The notes beneath the pieces were generated by a model that saw only the letters and a list, made by a program, of their open reading frames with translations, was not told the DNA's origin and made no database searches. The translations under genes were made by a program, and so were the position numbers. A stretch of DNA of 23,039 bases. It comes from a virus. Numbering within the stretch: the stretch's first letter is position 1; each line of letters starts with the position of its first letter. Shown in pieces: positions 15,791-20,680 of this stretch. The stretch lies in IMG/VR virus record IMGVR_UViG_3300036846_000511, positions 1 through 23,039 of that record, one strand, 5' to 3'.

Positions 15791-16451
15791 CCGGGTGCCC
15801 ATCCCGTCACCCAACTACAGCTCGAGGGGCGGGGCCACGGTGACCACCATCGTGCTGCACACCGCCGAAGGCGCCACCACCTATCAGAGTCTGGGTTCCT
15901 ATTTCCAGAACCCCGCCAGCGGCGTGTCCTCGCATGTCGGCATCGACGACACCCCGAACACGGTCGGCGAATACGTCCGCCGGGACGGCAAAGCCTGGAC
16001 GGCCGGGAACGCCAACCCCTGGAGCATCCAGGCCGAGCTGTGCGCCTTCGCAGCCTGGACGCCAGCCGAATGGGCCATCCATCCCCAGCTTTTGGCTAAC
16101 TGCGCGGCCTGGATCGCCGAAGAAGCCCAGGTGTTCGGGATCCCGATCCGCCAGCTCACCCCTGCCGAAGCCCAGGCCGGTGTCCCCGGCGTCTGTCAAC
16201 ATGTCGACCTGGGCTCCATGGGCGGCGGACACTGGGACTGCGGGCCCGGCTTCCCGTACATCCAGGTCCTGGCCATGGCCGGCGGCGGACCGCCTGTCAA
16301 CCTCGAGGAGGATCTTGTGACCAGCTATTTCGCCAACAACACCCACCACGTCTACGCCCAGCAAGACGACGGCACCGTCGTCCACTGGTGGCTCGACCTC
16401 GGCACCCGGCCACCCGTCTGGAACGTCGAAACACTCCCCGCCGCCGCCTGA
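15780..16451 (+). CDS. Endolysin, N-acetylmuramoyl-L-alanine amidase (Amidase_2/PGRP type)
   Basis: Zinc amidase that cuts the bond between N-acetylmuramic acid and L-alanine of peptidoglycan to release progeny. A 223-aa protein with zinc ligands expected at His27 (IVLHTAEG), His141 (CQHVDLG) and Cys154 (HWDCGPGFP). The catalytic domain spans about 10-168. After a GGGPPVNLEED linker, residues 178-223 (SYFANNTHHVYAQQDDGTVVHWWLDLG) look like a short, single cell-wall-binding repeat; it is small for such modules. No signal peptide, so it needs a holin. ATG 15780 lies inside the preceding short gene with an 11-base overlap. Confidence 0.92.
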   Translation: MPLNRVPIPSPNYSSRGGATVTTIVLHTAEGATTYQSLGSYFQNPASGVSSHVGIDDTPNTVGEYVRRDGKAWTAGNANPWSIQAELCAFAAWTPAEWAIHPQLLANCAAWIAEEAQVFGIPIRQLTPAEAQAGVPGVCQHVDLGSMGGGHWDCGPGFPYIQVLAMAGGGPPVNLEEDLVTSYFANNTHHVYAQQDDGTVVHWWLDLGTRPPVWNVETLPAAA

Positions 16452-16458
16452 CCATCTC

Positions 16459-16641
16459 ATGCCGTGGCGGGTCAAACGTTTGTTCTACCTGATGGCCCTC
16501 GGGTTCGGCGTCCTCGCCCTGGCTGTCGTCGTCCTGGCCAGAGACCACCACACCGACATTCGACTCCTGGCCATCATCGCCATCCTGGGCGGTATCGCCA
16601 TCCTCCTCACCAACCTCCCCGTCAACGGGAAAGACGACTGA
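16459..16641 (+). CDS. Two-transmembrane holin candidate
   Basis: A 60-aa membrane protein directly after the endolysin. There are two hydrophobic segments (about 9-27, FYLMALGFGVLALAVVVLA, and 35-53, IRLLAIIAILGGIAILLTN) joined by a charged RDHHTD turn, with a basic N-terminus (PWRVKR) and a charged C-terminus (NGKDD). This is the pattern of class II holins with N-in, C-in topology. There is no clear ribosome binding site, so it may be coupled to the endolysin seven bases upstream. Assignment rests on size, topology and position. The stop overlaps the next start (TGATG). Confidence 0.68.
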   Translation: MPWRVKRLFYLMALGFGVLALAVVVLARDHHTDIRLLAIIAILGGIAILLTNLPVNGKDD

Positions 16642-16829
16642 TGGGCCGCCTGTGGCTGATCACCTGCGACCGGTGCGGTGTCGAGTCCGAACCGCACCGC
16701 CACAAGCTCGAAGTGTTGACCCGGGCCCGGGCCGCCGGCTGGCATCTCAAATCCCACGTCCGCGGCGACGACTTCTGCCCCGACTGCTACGCCGCCGGGC
16801 CCGGCCGGGTAGAACCCGACCATGGATGA
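16641..16829 (+). CDS. Small zinc-ribbon protein
   Basis: A 62-aa protein starting in the TGATG overlap with the holin candidate. It carries two Cys pairs, CDRCG near residues 9-13 and CPDC near 46-49, separated by a basic helix with a LTRARAAGWHLKSH segment and RGDDF just before the second pair. This arrangement (CxxC, then GWxx, then DFCPxC) is common in small actinophage and actinobacterial zinc-ribbon proteins of unknown function. It may bind nucleic acid or protein. It sits in the lysis region, but nothing indicates a lysis role. Confidence 0.65.
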   Translation: MGRLWLITCDRCGVESEPHRHKLEVLTRARAAGWHLKSHVRGDDFCPDCYAAGPGRVEPDHG

Positions 16830-16911
16830 CACCCAGACCGTGGTCCTGCTGATCGAGGTGGGGGTGATCGCCCTGGCCGCCCTGCTCAGGATCCTCGGCC
16901 AGCGCGGCTGA
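16822..16911 (+). CDS. Very small membrane protein, 29 aa
   Basis: ATG 16822 overlaps the zinc-ribbon gene by 8 bases. The product is MDDTQTVVLLIEVGVI followed by ALAALLRILGQRG: an acidic N-terminus, one hydrophobic segment, and a basic C-terminus. It could be an accessory lysis peptide such as an antiholin or pinholin-like partner of the two-TM protein, but this is a guess from topology and position. The last gene of the rightward late operon with a recognisable start. Confidence 0.45.
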   Translation: MDDTQTVVLLIEVGVIALAALLRILGQRG

Positions 16912-16962
16912 GCGGCGGCCATGACCGCACCACGGTCCTGCTGGCCTGGCTGCTGATCGCTA

Positions 16963-17166
16963 CTACGGTCCTGTTGTTAGTGGAACTGGTGTACCTGGCC
17001 GTACGCCTCTTCGGATAGCCCGGCCGGCGGCTTTCTTCTCCAGATAGGTCCAGCGGACGATCCGTCCGACCATCCACCAGAACCAGCACCAGGCCGCCGT
17101 CCAGGCCAGCCCTACGAACACGGCCACGTACAACCAGACCGTCTGGGTGTGTGTCAGATGATGCAT
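16963..17166 (-). CDS. Small membrane protein, leftward cassette
   Basis: A 67-aa protein on the minus strand. AAGGGG lies six bases before its ATG (17166-17164), a strong site that supports the start. Residues about 9-34 (VWLYVAVFVGLAWTAAWCWFWW) form one Trp-rich transmembrane segment followed by a basic tail with RIVRWTYLEKKAAGR. It is the last gene of the leftward cassette and converges with the late operon. Superinfection exclusion and lysogenic-conversion proteins are often small membrane proteins encoded beside repressors, so that role is possible but unproven. No family recognised. Confidence 0.6.
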   Translation of the reverse strand: MHHLTHTQTVWLYVAVFVGLAWTAAWCWFWWMVGRIVRWTYLEKKAAGRAIRRGVRPGTPVPLTTGP

Positions 17167-17307
17167 TTCTGCCCCTTCATGTGTTGCGGATAATTCCTAC
17201 TATCGGCATTTCAGCCGGTCCGGTTGAGCCCGGCCCGGATAATCCGGTCATCCCCTGACCGCAAATACTCCGTGTGCGTGTCTCCACCCGGATGCCGGAC
17301 TTTGGTC
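17167..17307. other. Non-coding gap in the leftward cassette with short palindromes
   Basis: 141 bases between two minus-strand genes. Contents: CGGATAAT twice (17187-17194 and 17236-17243); a palindrome CCGGAT-A-ATCCGG (17235-17247); a small inverted repeat CGGTCA/TGACCG (17245-17250, 17256-17261). No convincing promoter is seen. The repeats could be regulator sites or chance. Confidence 0.3.
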
Positions 17308-17814
17308 TCAACGTGGGATTGATGCCAAATCCCCTGTACGGTCATCGGAGGTCGCATCACTGTCGTTAGAGGACGTTTCATATTTCGCCAGCAGTCGCTT
17401 CCCGGCTGCGCTCCATCCGACGTGATGCCAGCCAGCCATGAGATAGCAGTAACCGGGATTGCTGCTCCGCACCTTGGCCGGGTCGACATAGGTGTACATT
17501 CGGTTCGGTCCCCAGTAGTCGATGGCGAAACGCTCGGCTTCGAGGATCAGATCACTCGACCGCCGCTCTGATTCGTTGCGGAATATGGCGCAGTTGTAGC
17601 CTTCTTGGCCGTCCATACGCATCGCTGGGTCGGGCCACATCCAGACCCAGAGCACGGTCCCGGCCGGGTCGCGGAGCACAAGTTTCCGACCGCTGTAGGC
17701 GAACTGGCGAGCTCCGACCGTGCGCCGCGAGTAGTGCCGGTCAGCGAGTTGACGGCACTCGTCGTCGTAGTGGGAGGTTTTTTCGAGGACGTCGCCGAAC
17801 AGTTCCAGCCTCAC
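17308..17814 (-). CDS. GNAT-like protein resembling Mom-type DNA modification enzymes
   Basis: A 168-aa protein. Start GTG at 17814 is chosen because GGGGGA lies eight bases upstream and earlier starts would run into the repressor gene. Features: ADRHYSRRT (25-32), GRKLVLRDPAGTVLWVWMW (42-60), DGQEGYNCAIFRNES (69-82), SSDLILEAERFA (87-98), YTYVDPAKVRSSNPGYCYLMAGW (107-129) and SAAGKRLLAKYE. The closing N-x-GYxxxxxGW followed by GxS-x-x-GK-x-L resembles GNAT acyltransferases. The HYSRR...FRNE...NPGYC pattern recalls a phage family compared with Mu Mom, which carbamoylmethylates adenine. Mom-type function is a hypothesis. It sits 31 bases after the repressor. Confidence 0.5.
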   Translation of the reverse strand: MRLELFGDVLEKTSHYDDECRQLADRHYSRRTVGARQFAYSGRKLVLRDPAGTVLWVWMWPDPAMRMDGQEGYNCAIFRNESERRSSDLILEAERFAIDYWGPNRMYTYVDPAKVRSSNPGYCYLMAGWHHVGWSAAGKRLLAKYETSSNDSDATSDDRTGDLASIPR

Positions 17815-17845
17815 CGCGAGTGTCCCCCAGAGTCGGCGTTCGGGG

Positions 17846-18118
17846 TCATGCCGCCACCCTGGGATACCATTTGGTAGACGCGGGCACCAGCGGACCGCCC
17901 CACAACAACCACTCCCGGTCCACATTGGTGGCTTCGACGATCCGGCCGATCACCCGGGGCAAACCCCGCGGCTCGGACTCGCCCCGCTCCCACTTCCCCC
18001 ACGTCGCCGGCCGGATCCCGGTCTGCTCACAAATGTCGTCGACCGATACGTCCAGCTCGAAGCGCAAGATCCGCAGTCTCATCCCGAACGTGTCCTCCGG
18101 CACCCAGGGATCCGTCAT
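17846..18118 (-). CDS. XRE/Cro-C1-type HTH transcriptional repressor
   Basis: A 90-aa protein starting at ATG 18118, which overlaps the stop of the upstream gene (ATGA). The HTH lies at about residues 10-65: FGMRLRILRFELDVSVDDICEQTG, then IRPATWGKWERGESEPRG as the recognition helix region, and VIGRIVEATNVDREWLLWGG. WGKWERGESEP is characteristic of XRE domains. There is no dimerisation or protease-like C-terminal domain, so the repressor is minimal. It is a good candidate for binding the nested dyads at 18396-18448, 280 bases upstream. Upstream ATG 18133 is possible but would overlap the preceding gene by 19 bases. Confidence 0.85.
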   Translation of the reverse strand: MTDPWVPEDTFGMRLRILRFELDVSVDDICEQTGIRPATWGKWERGESEPRGLPRVIGRIVEATNVDREWLLWGGPLVPASTKWYPRVAA

Positions 18119-18342
18119 GCCGGGCCGATCCACACCGCTCGGGCCGCACAGCGGCAGCCCAACCCGCAGTCGGCCGCGTAGAGCTTGAAGCGCTCACCCA
18201 GCCGGACGTCGGTGACGACTATCCCACGGAGGTACGGCGGGTCAGTCTCGAGCTCGAGCTGGATCCGCCCGAAGGGTGGACCGCTGTCGCACAGGGTGAT
18301 GCCCTCGGGCATCGGGCCGTCAGGGAAGGGAGTGAACAGCAC
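18115..18342 (-). CDS. Leaderless 75-aa protein of unknown function
   Basis: The first gene of the leftward cassette. GTG at 18342 is chosen because a good promoter (-35 TTGCGA, 17-base spacer, -10 TACTAT) ends seven bases before it, implying a leaderless transcript. A TTG further upstream (18378) would place the promoter inside the gene. The product begins VLFTPFPDGPMPEGITLCDSG and contains GRIQLELETDPPYLRGIVVTD, then a Cys cluster (DCGLGCRC) near the C-terminus that could bind metal. No family recognised. Its stop overlaps the repressor start, so both are co-translated; it may be a co-regulator or an accessory protein. Confidence 0.6.
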   Translation of the reverse strand: MLFTPFPDGPMPEGITLCDSGPPFGRIQLELETDPPYLRGIVVTDVRLGERFKLYAADCGLGCRCAARAVWIGPA

Positions 18343-18349
18343 GGTTGCG

Positions 18350-18378
18350 ATAGTAATAGGTTTCCACAGGTTTCGCAA
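18350..18378 (-). promoter_or_regulatory. Leftward leaderless promoter
   Basis: On the minus strand: -35 TTGCGA (plus-strand 18373-18378), 17-base spacer, -10 TACTAT (18350-18355), then seven bases to GTG at 18342. The -10 fits TANNNT and the spacing puts the transcription start at or next to the start codon. Inferred from spacing and consensus only. Confidence 0.6.
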
Positions 18379-18395
18379 GTCGCCTCAAAAACCGT

Positions 18396-18448
18396 GGTAA
18401 GTATTGCAAACAAAGTAGCGAACCGCTACTTTAAGCGGAATGCTTACC
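18396..18448. promoter_or_regulatory. Nested dyad operator between divergent operons
   Basis: Two inverted repeats share one centre at 18422. The inner arms are perfect 9-mers: AAAGTAGCG (18412-18420) and CGCTACTTT (18424-18432) around AAC. The outer arms are 10-mers with one mismatch: GGTAAGTATT (18396-18405) and AATGCTTACC (18439-18448). The inner dyad covers the rightward -10; the outer right arm covers the ATG at 18440. A likely operator for the XRE repressor and/or the HTH protein encoded at 18440. Confidence 0.75.
18404..18432 (+). promoter_or_regulatory. Rightward leaderless early promoter
   Basis: -35 TTGCAA (18404-18409), 17-base spacer, -10 TACTTT (18427-18432; fits TANNNT). The ATG at 18440 is seven bases past the -10 and has no clear Shine-Dalgarno, so translation is probably leaderless. 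The -10 lies within the perfect inverted repeat, so a bound regulator would block polymerase. Confidence 0.6.
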
Positions 18449-18640
18449 GAACAGAGTGACCGACGGGTTTTACGCCCCGCCAGTGTCGCCCGACGCTTCC
18501 AGGTTTCTGTGGTCACCGTCGGCAAATGGGCCGACGAAGGCTTGATCCCCAGCTTCCGCACTCCCGGCGGTCAACGCCGCTTCTATGAGGACGAGATCGA
18601 CGACTACATCGAAACCCAGCCGTCCCGGGCCGCCTCATGA
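18440..18640 (+). CDS. BldC/MerR-like winged HTH protein (Xis/Cro-like position)
   Basis: A 66-aa DNA-binding protein: LRPASVARRFQVSVVTVGKWADEGLIPSFRTPGGQRRFYEDEIDDYIE is the classic BldC/MerR/excisionase helix-turn-helix with its wing (RTPGGxRR). It is the first gene of the rightward early operon, probably translated from a leaderless mRNA, and is divergent from the repressor cassette. It may act as the Cro-like or activator arm of the switch. Excisionase is less likely because no integrase is visible. ATGA overlap links it to the RecT-like gene. Confidence 0.85.
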   Translation: MLTEQSDRRVLRPASVARRFQVSVVTVGKWADEGLIPSFRTPGGQRRFYEDEIDDYIETQPSRAAS

Positions 18641-19545
18641 CCGTCACCCCGGACCTGGTCCGGCCCGGTCCGATGTCGGAACAGTGGCGGACCCTGGCCG
18701 AACAGCTCGCCCCGGACGCCACCCGTTTCGAGCTCGACTATTTCCGCCAGGTGGCCGTCACCCTGGACCTGTCCCCGTTCACCAACCCGGCCGAACTGGT
18801 CCTCATCGGCCGGTATGACAGCCGGGTCGGCCGTATCGTCCACCGCCCCCAGATCACCGTCGACGGCCGTCTGGCCCTGGCCGTCCGTAGCGGCCGGGTC
18901 GTCGGCCTCGAGGGTCCCCACTTCACCGGACCCCGCGACCAGTGGACCCACAACGGCGAACGCCTGTGGATCGACGTCTGGGACTGCAAAGACGAAGGCG
19001 CCTACCCGCGGGCCGCCCGCTACCTCATCCACATCGCTGGCTACACGTTCCCGGTCAACGGCACCGCACCCTGGCTCGAATTCTGCCAACGGGACAGCAA
19101 AGGCAAACTCGCCCCGCTGTGGGCCCGCATGCCGACCACCATGCTCGCCAAAACCGCCCTCAGCCTCGGCCTCAGACGGTCCGGGATCGAAAAACTCCCC
19201 GCTGATATCCCCGTCGACTACGAAGGCGACGGTCCCGCTCTCACCGCTACCGCTGTCGGTGAGACCCCCGACCCGGTCGCCGGAGAAACCCGCCCCGTTC
19301 CTCCCGGCCGGGGCGGGCCCAACGTCACACACGCCATGGCCGACGCCACCCGCGCCCAGGACCCATACAGGTGTCTCTGCGGCGAGGTGTTCCAGACCAT
19401 CGCCGCCTTCCACCGTCACGCCACCCTCGACCTGCCGCCAGAACAGGTGTATGACGACAGCCCCGAATCCCGCGGCTACGACGACGACGTCCAGCCCGCC
19501 TCCTATGAGGATCCGGGCCGCCCGTTCGACGAGACCGACGAATGA
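18637..19545 (+). CDS. RecT/Bet-like single-strand annealing protein with C-terminal Cys/His motif
   Basis: A 302-aa recombination protein. The core (about 33-190) matches the RecT/Redbeta pattern: YFRQVAVTLDLSPFTNPAE, then PQITVDGRLALAVRSGRVVGLEGPHFTG, a VWDCKDEGAYPRAARYLIHIAGY strand pair, PLWARMPTTMLAKTALSLGLRRSG and a short AD-I-PVDYEG end. These proteins anneal single strands during phage recombination and replication. Residues 200-240 are a flexible Pro/Gly linker. Residues 244-262 contain YRCLCGEVF and AFHRHA, a compact Cys/His motif (C246, C248, H259, H261). The C-terminus is acidic, as in many ssDNA-binding partners. The exonuclease partner may be the PD-(D/E)XK protein at 21620. Confidence 0.83.
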   Translation: MTVTPDLVRPGPMSEQWRTLAEQLAPDATRFELDYFRQVAVTLDLSPFTNPAELVLIGRYDSRVGRIVHRPQITVDGRLALAVRSGRVVGLEGPHFTGPRDQWTHNGERLWIDVWDCKDEGAYPRAARYLIHIAGYTFPVNGTAPWLEFCQRDSKGKLAPLWARMPTTMLAKTALSLGLRRSGIEKLPADIPVDYEGDGPALTATAVGETPDPVAGETRPVPPGRGGPNVTHAMADATRAQDPYRCLCGEVFQTIAAFHRHATLDLPPEQVYDDSPESRGYDDDVQPASYEDPGRPFDETDE

Positions 19546-19730
19546 CCCGCCGGCGCCCAGCTCCGATGACCCCGCCCGAACGCCTGGCGGCGCTCCGTCT
19601 GGCCCTCGAGGACGCCCGCCATCACGCCGTCATGGTCACCTGGGCCCAACCGGTCGCCATCGCCATCCGCGAACTCATCCAGGATGTGATCTTCCTGGAA
19701 GCCTTGATCGCGGCCGAGCCCCCGGCATGA
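19542..19730 (+). CDS. Small hypothetical helical protein, 62 aa
   Basis: ATGA overlap with the RecT-like gene upstream and with the next gene downstream. The product is helical, with a TPPERLAALRLALEDARHH stretch followed by PVAIAIRELIQDVIFLEALIAAEP. No family recognised. Tight coupling on both sides and a codon usage like its neighbours support real coding. It could be a small partner of the recombination protein, but nothing in the sequence says so. Confidence 0.55.
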   Translation: MTRRRPAPMTPPERLAALRLALEDARHHAVMVTWAQPVAIAIRELIQDVIFLEALIAAEPPA

Positions 19731-19891
19731 CCCGCCACCATCTTCTGTGGCGGTGGCGGCGATGGCGGGCCGCCCACTACGAATGGGCCGCCTGGGTCAA
19801 CTACCGCCGCCAGCCGACCGCCCGCAACGAACGCGCCCTCGAGCTCGCCGAAAACTATTTGCGCCGCGTCACCCTCGACCGGCCGTGGTAA
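19727..19891 (+). CDS. Small Trp/Arg-rich protein, 54 aa
   Basis: Starts at ATG 19727 (ATGA overlap). The product begins MTRHHLLWRWRRWRAAHYEW and continues AAWVNYRRQPTARNERALEL, AENYLRRVTLDRPW. It is strongly basic and rich in aromatic residues, suggesting nucleic-acid binding or membrane surface contact. No family recognised. The final A of its TAA stop is the first base of a 12-bp inverted repeat. Confidence 0.5.
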   Translation: MTRHHLLWRWRRWRAAHYEWAAWVNYRRQPTARNERALELAENYLRRVTLDRPW

Positions 19892-19922
19892 CCGGGCCCT
19901 GGTACCTAAGCCAGGGCCCGGT
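19891..19922 (+). terminator. Perfect 12-bp GC-rich hairpin (terminator or attenuator)
   Basis: Arms ACCGGGCCCTGG (19891-19902) and CCAGGGCCCGGT (19911-19922), loop TACCTAAG. It begins on the stop codon of the gene before. No T-run follows, as in many actinobacterial terminators. Because genes continue in the same direction, it may attenuate or stabilise rather than fully stop transcription. Confidence 0.65.
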
Positions 19923-20000
19923 CAGCCAGGAGGTGTGGCAAGCATCCCGGTCGAGGCAGGAACCTACCAAAACCGACACTATCTACCAGAGGGGTGTGAC

Positions 20001-20207
20001 ATGGCGGACCAACGCCAACGCTGGCGGCCTACCAAACTCGCCGAACAGGCCGCCTGGCACCGCCAGGGCGGCCGCCTCGACATCGCCGAAAAGTTCGAAA
20101 CCCAGCTCGTCCGGGAAGGCCGCTGCAAACTGTGCGGCCGCCCACTGTCCGACCCCGACAGCCTGGAACGGGGTGTCGGCCCGGACTGCTGGGCTGCCCG
20201 GCAGTGA
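20001..20207 (+). CDS. DUF6011-like small zinc-binding protein
   Basis: A 68-aa protein. Start ATG 20001 is preceded by AGAGGGG at seven bases. GTG 19935 in frame is one base from AGGAGG, too close. An N-terminal basic/helical region (RQRWRPTKLAEQAAWHRQGG) precedes the motif CKLCGRPLSDPDSLERGVGPDCW (about 43-65): CxxC, Gly-Pro-x-Cys, matching the small domain I know as DUF6011, common in actinophages. Likely binds zinc and nucleic acid or protein; its function is unknown. The GTGA overlap couples the next gene. Confidence 0.72.
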   Translation: MADQRQRWRPTKLAEQAAWHRQGGRLDIAEKFETQLVREGRCKLCGRPLSDPDSLERGVGPDCWAARQ

Positions 20208-20416
20208 CCGCACCCGGCGAAAAAGTCGCCCAACGCCACCACGACCGGATGCTCAAAGAACTCGCCGCCATCAACAAAAACCTGGCCAAACACGGTGTCG
20301 AACCGCTCATCAGCCTGGACGCCGCCGCAGCCTTGATGAACGACAACCTGCGCAAAGCCGTGCGCGCCAGCGGCGACTATCTGATCGACGTCGCCCACAA
20401 ACTGGCGGGCTACTGA
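20204..20416 (+). CDS. Small helical protein, 70 aa
   Basis: Start GTG 20204 overlaps the preceding stop (GTGA). The product has a basic helix (RHHDRMLKELAAINKNLAKHG), then PLISLDAAAALMNDNLRKAV and a final ASGDYLIDVAHKLAGY helix. No family recognised. Possibly a small regulator or replication accessory; no motif supports a specific role. Confidence 0.55.
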   Translation: MTAPGEKVAQRHHDRMLKELAAINKNLAKHGVEPLISLDAAAALMNDNLRKAVRASGDYLIDVAHKLAGY

Positions 20417-20429
20417 TGTGGATAACGCC

Positions 20430-20490
20430 CTCAGGGGGAGACCGTCGCCCGCCGACCTGTGTACCCCGGCGGCGGAGACGGTCCCCTGAG
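20430..20490 (+). terminator. Large bulged hairpin (terminator or structured leader)
   Basis: Outer stem CTCAGGGG (20430-20437) with CCCCTGAG (20483-20490), a GAG bulge, ACCGTC with GACGGT, a small internal loop, then CCGCCG with CGGCGG closing on a 12-base loop. It fills most of the 111-base gap before the next gene. No T-run follows. A strong RNA structure; terminator or mRNA control element. Confidence 0.6.
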
Positions 20491-20527
20491 TCTAGTAACC
20501 CCTGTCAAGCACTCAAGAGGACGAACT

Positions 20528-20680
20528 GTGGAAAGTGTTGTGGAAATTCCGCACCCGAAAGACTGCCAGTGTCACGGCACCGGCTGGATCGAAATACCCG
20601 ATGCGACCGTCGGCGCCTACATGGTCGCCCGTTGCCCCGGCCCGCAACTGACCTTATGGGACGCCGATGACTACCAATAG
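20528..20680 (+). CDS. Small CxCxGTGW protein, 50 aa
   Basis: GTG 20528 is preceded by AGAGGA at seven bases. In-frame ATG 20459 would start inside the hairpin. The product reads VESVVEIPHPKDCQCHGTGWIEI and later ARCPGP. CxCxGTGW resembles half of a DnaJ-type zinc knuckle, seen in short phage proteins. Overlaps the methyltransferase start by 14 bases. Function unknown. Confidence 0.55.
   Translation: MESVVEIPHPKDCQCHGTGWIEIPDATVGAYMVARCPGPQLTLWDADDYQ

Noticed and set aside
17605-17877. Plus-strand open frame of 90 codons
   Set aside because: Antisense to the GNAT-like gene, whose motifs are well defined; no ribosome binding site.
17811-18002. Minus-strand frame of 63 codons between repressor and GNAT-like gene, ending MTPNADSGGHSR
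   Set aside because: It overlaps the repressor in another phase; only a 12-residue tail would be unique, and its ATG overlapping the repressor stop appears fortuitous.
18440-18640. Excisionase role for the HTH protein
   Set aside because: The fold is shared by Xis, BldC and MerR proteins, but no integrase or attachment site is visible; a regulator at the switch is the simpler reading.
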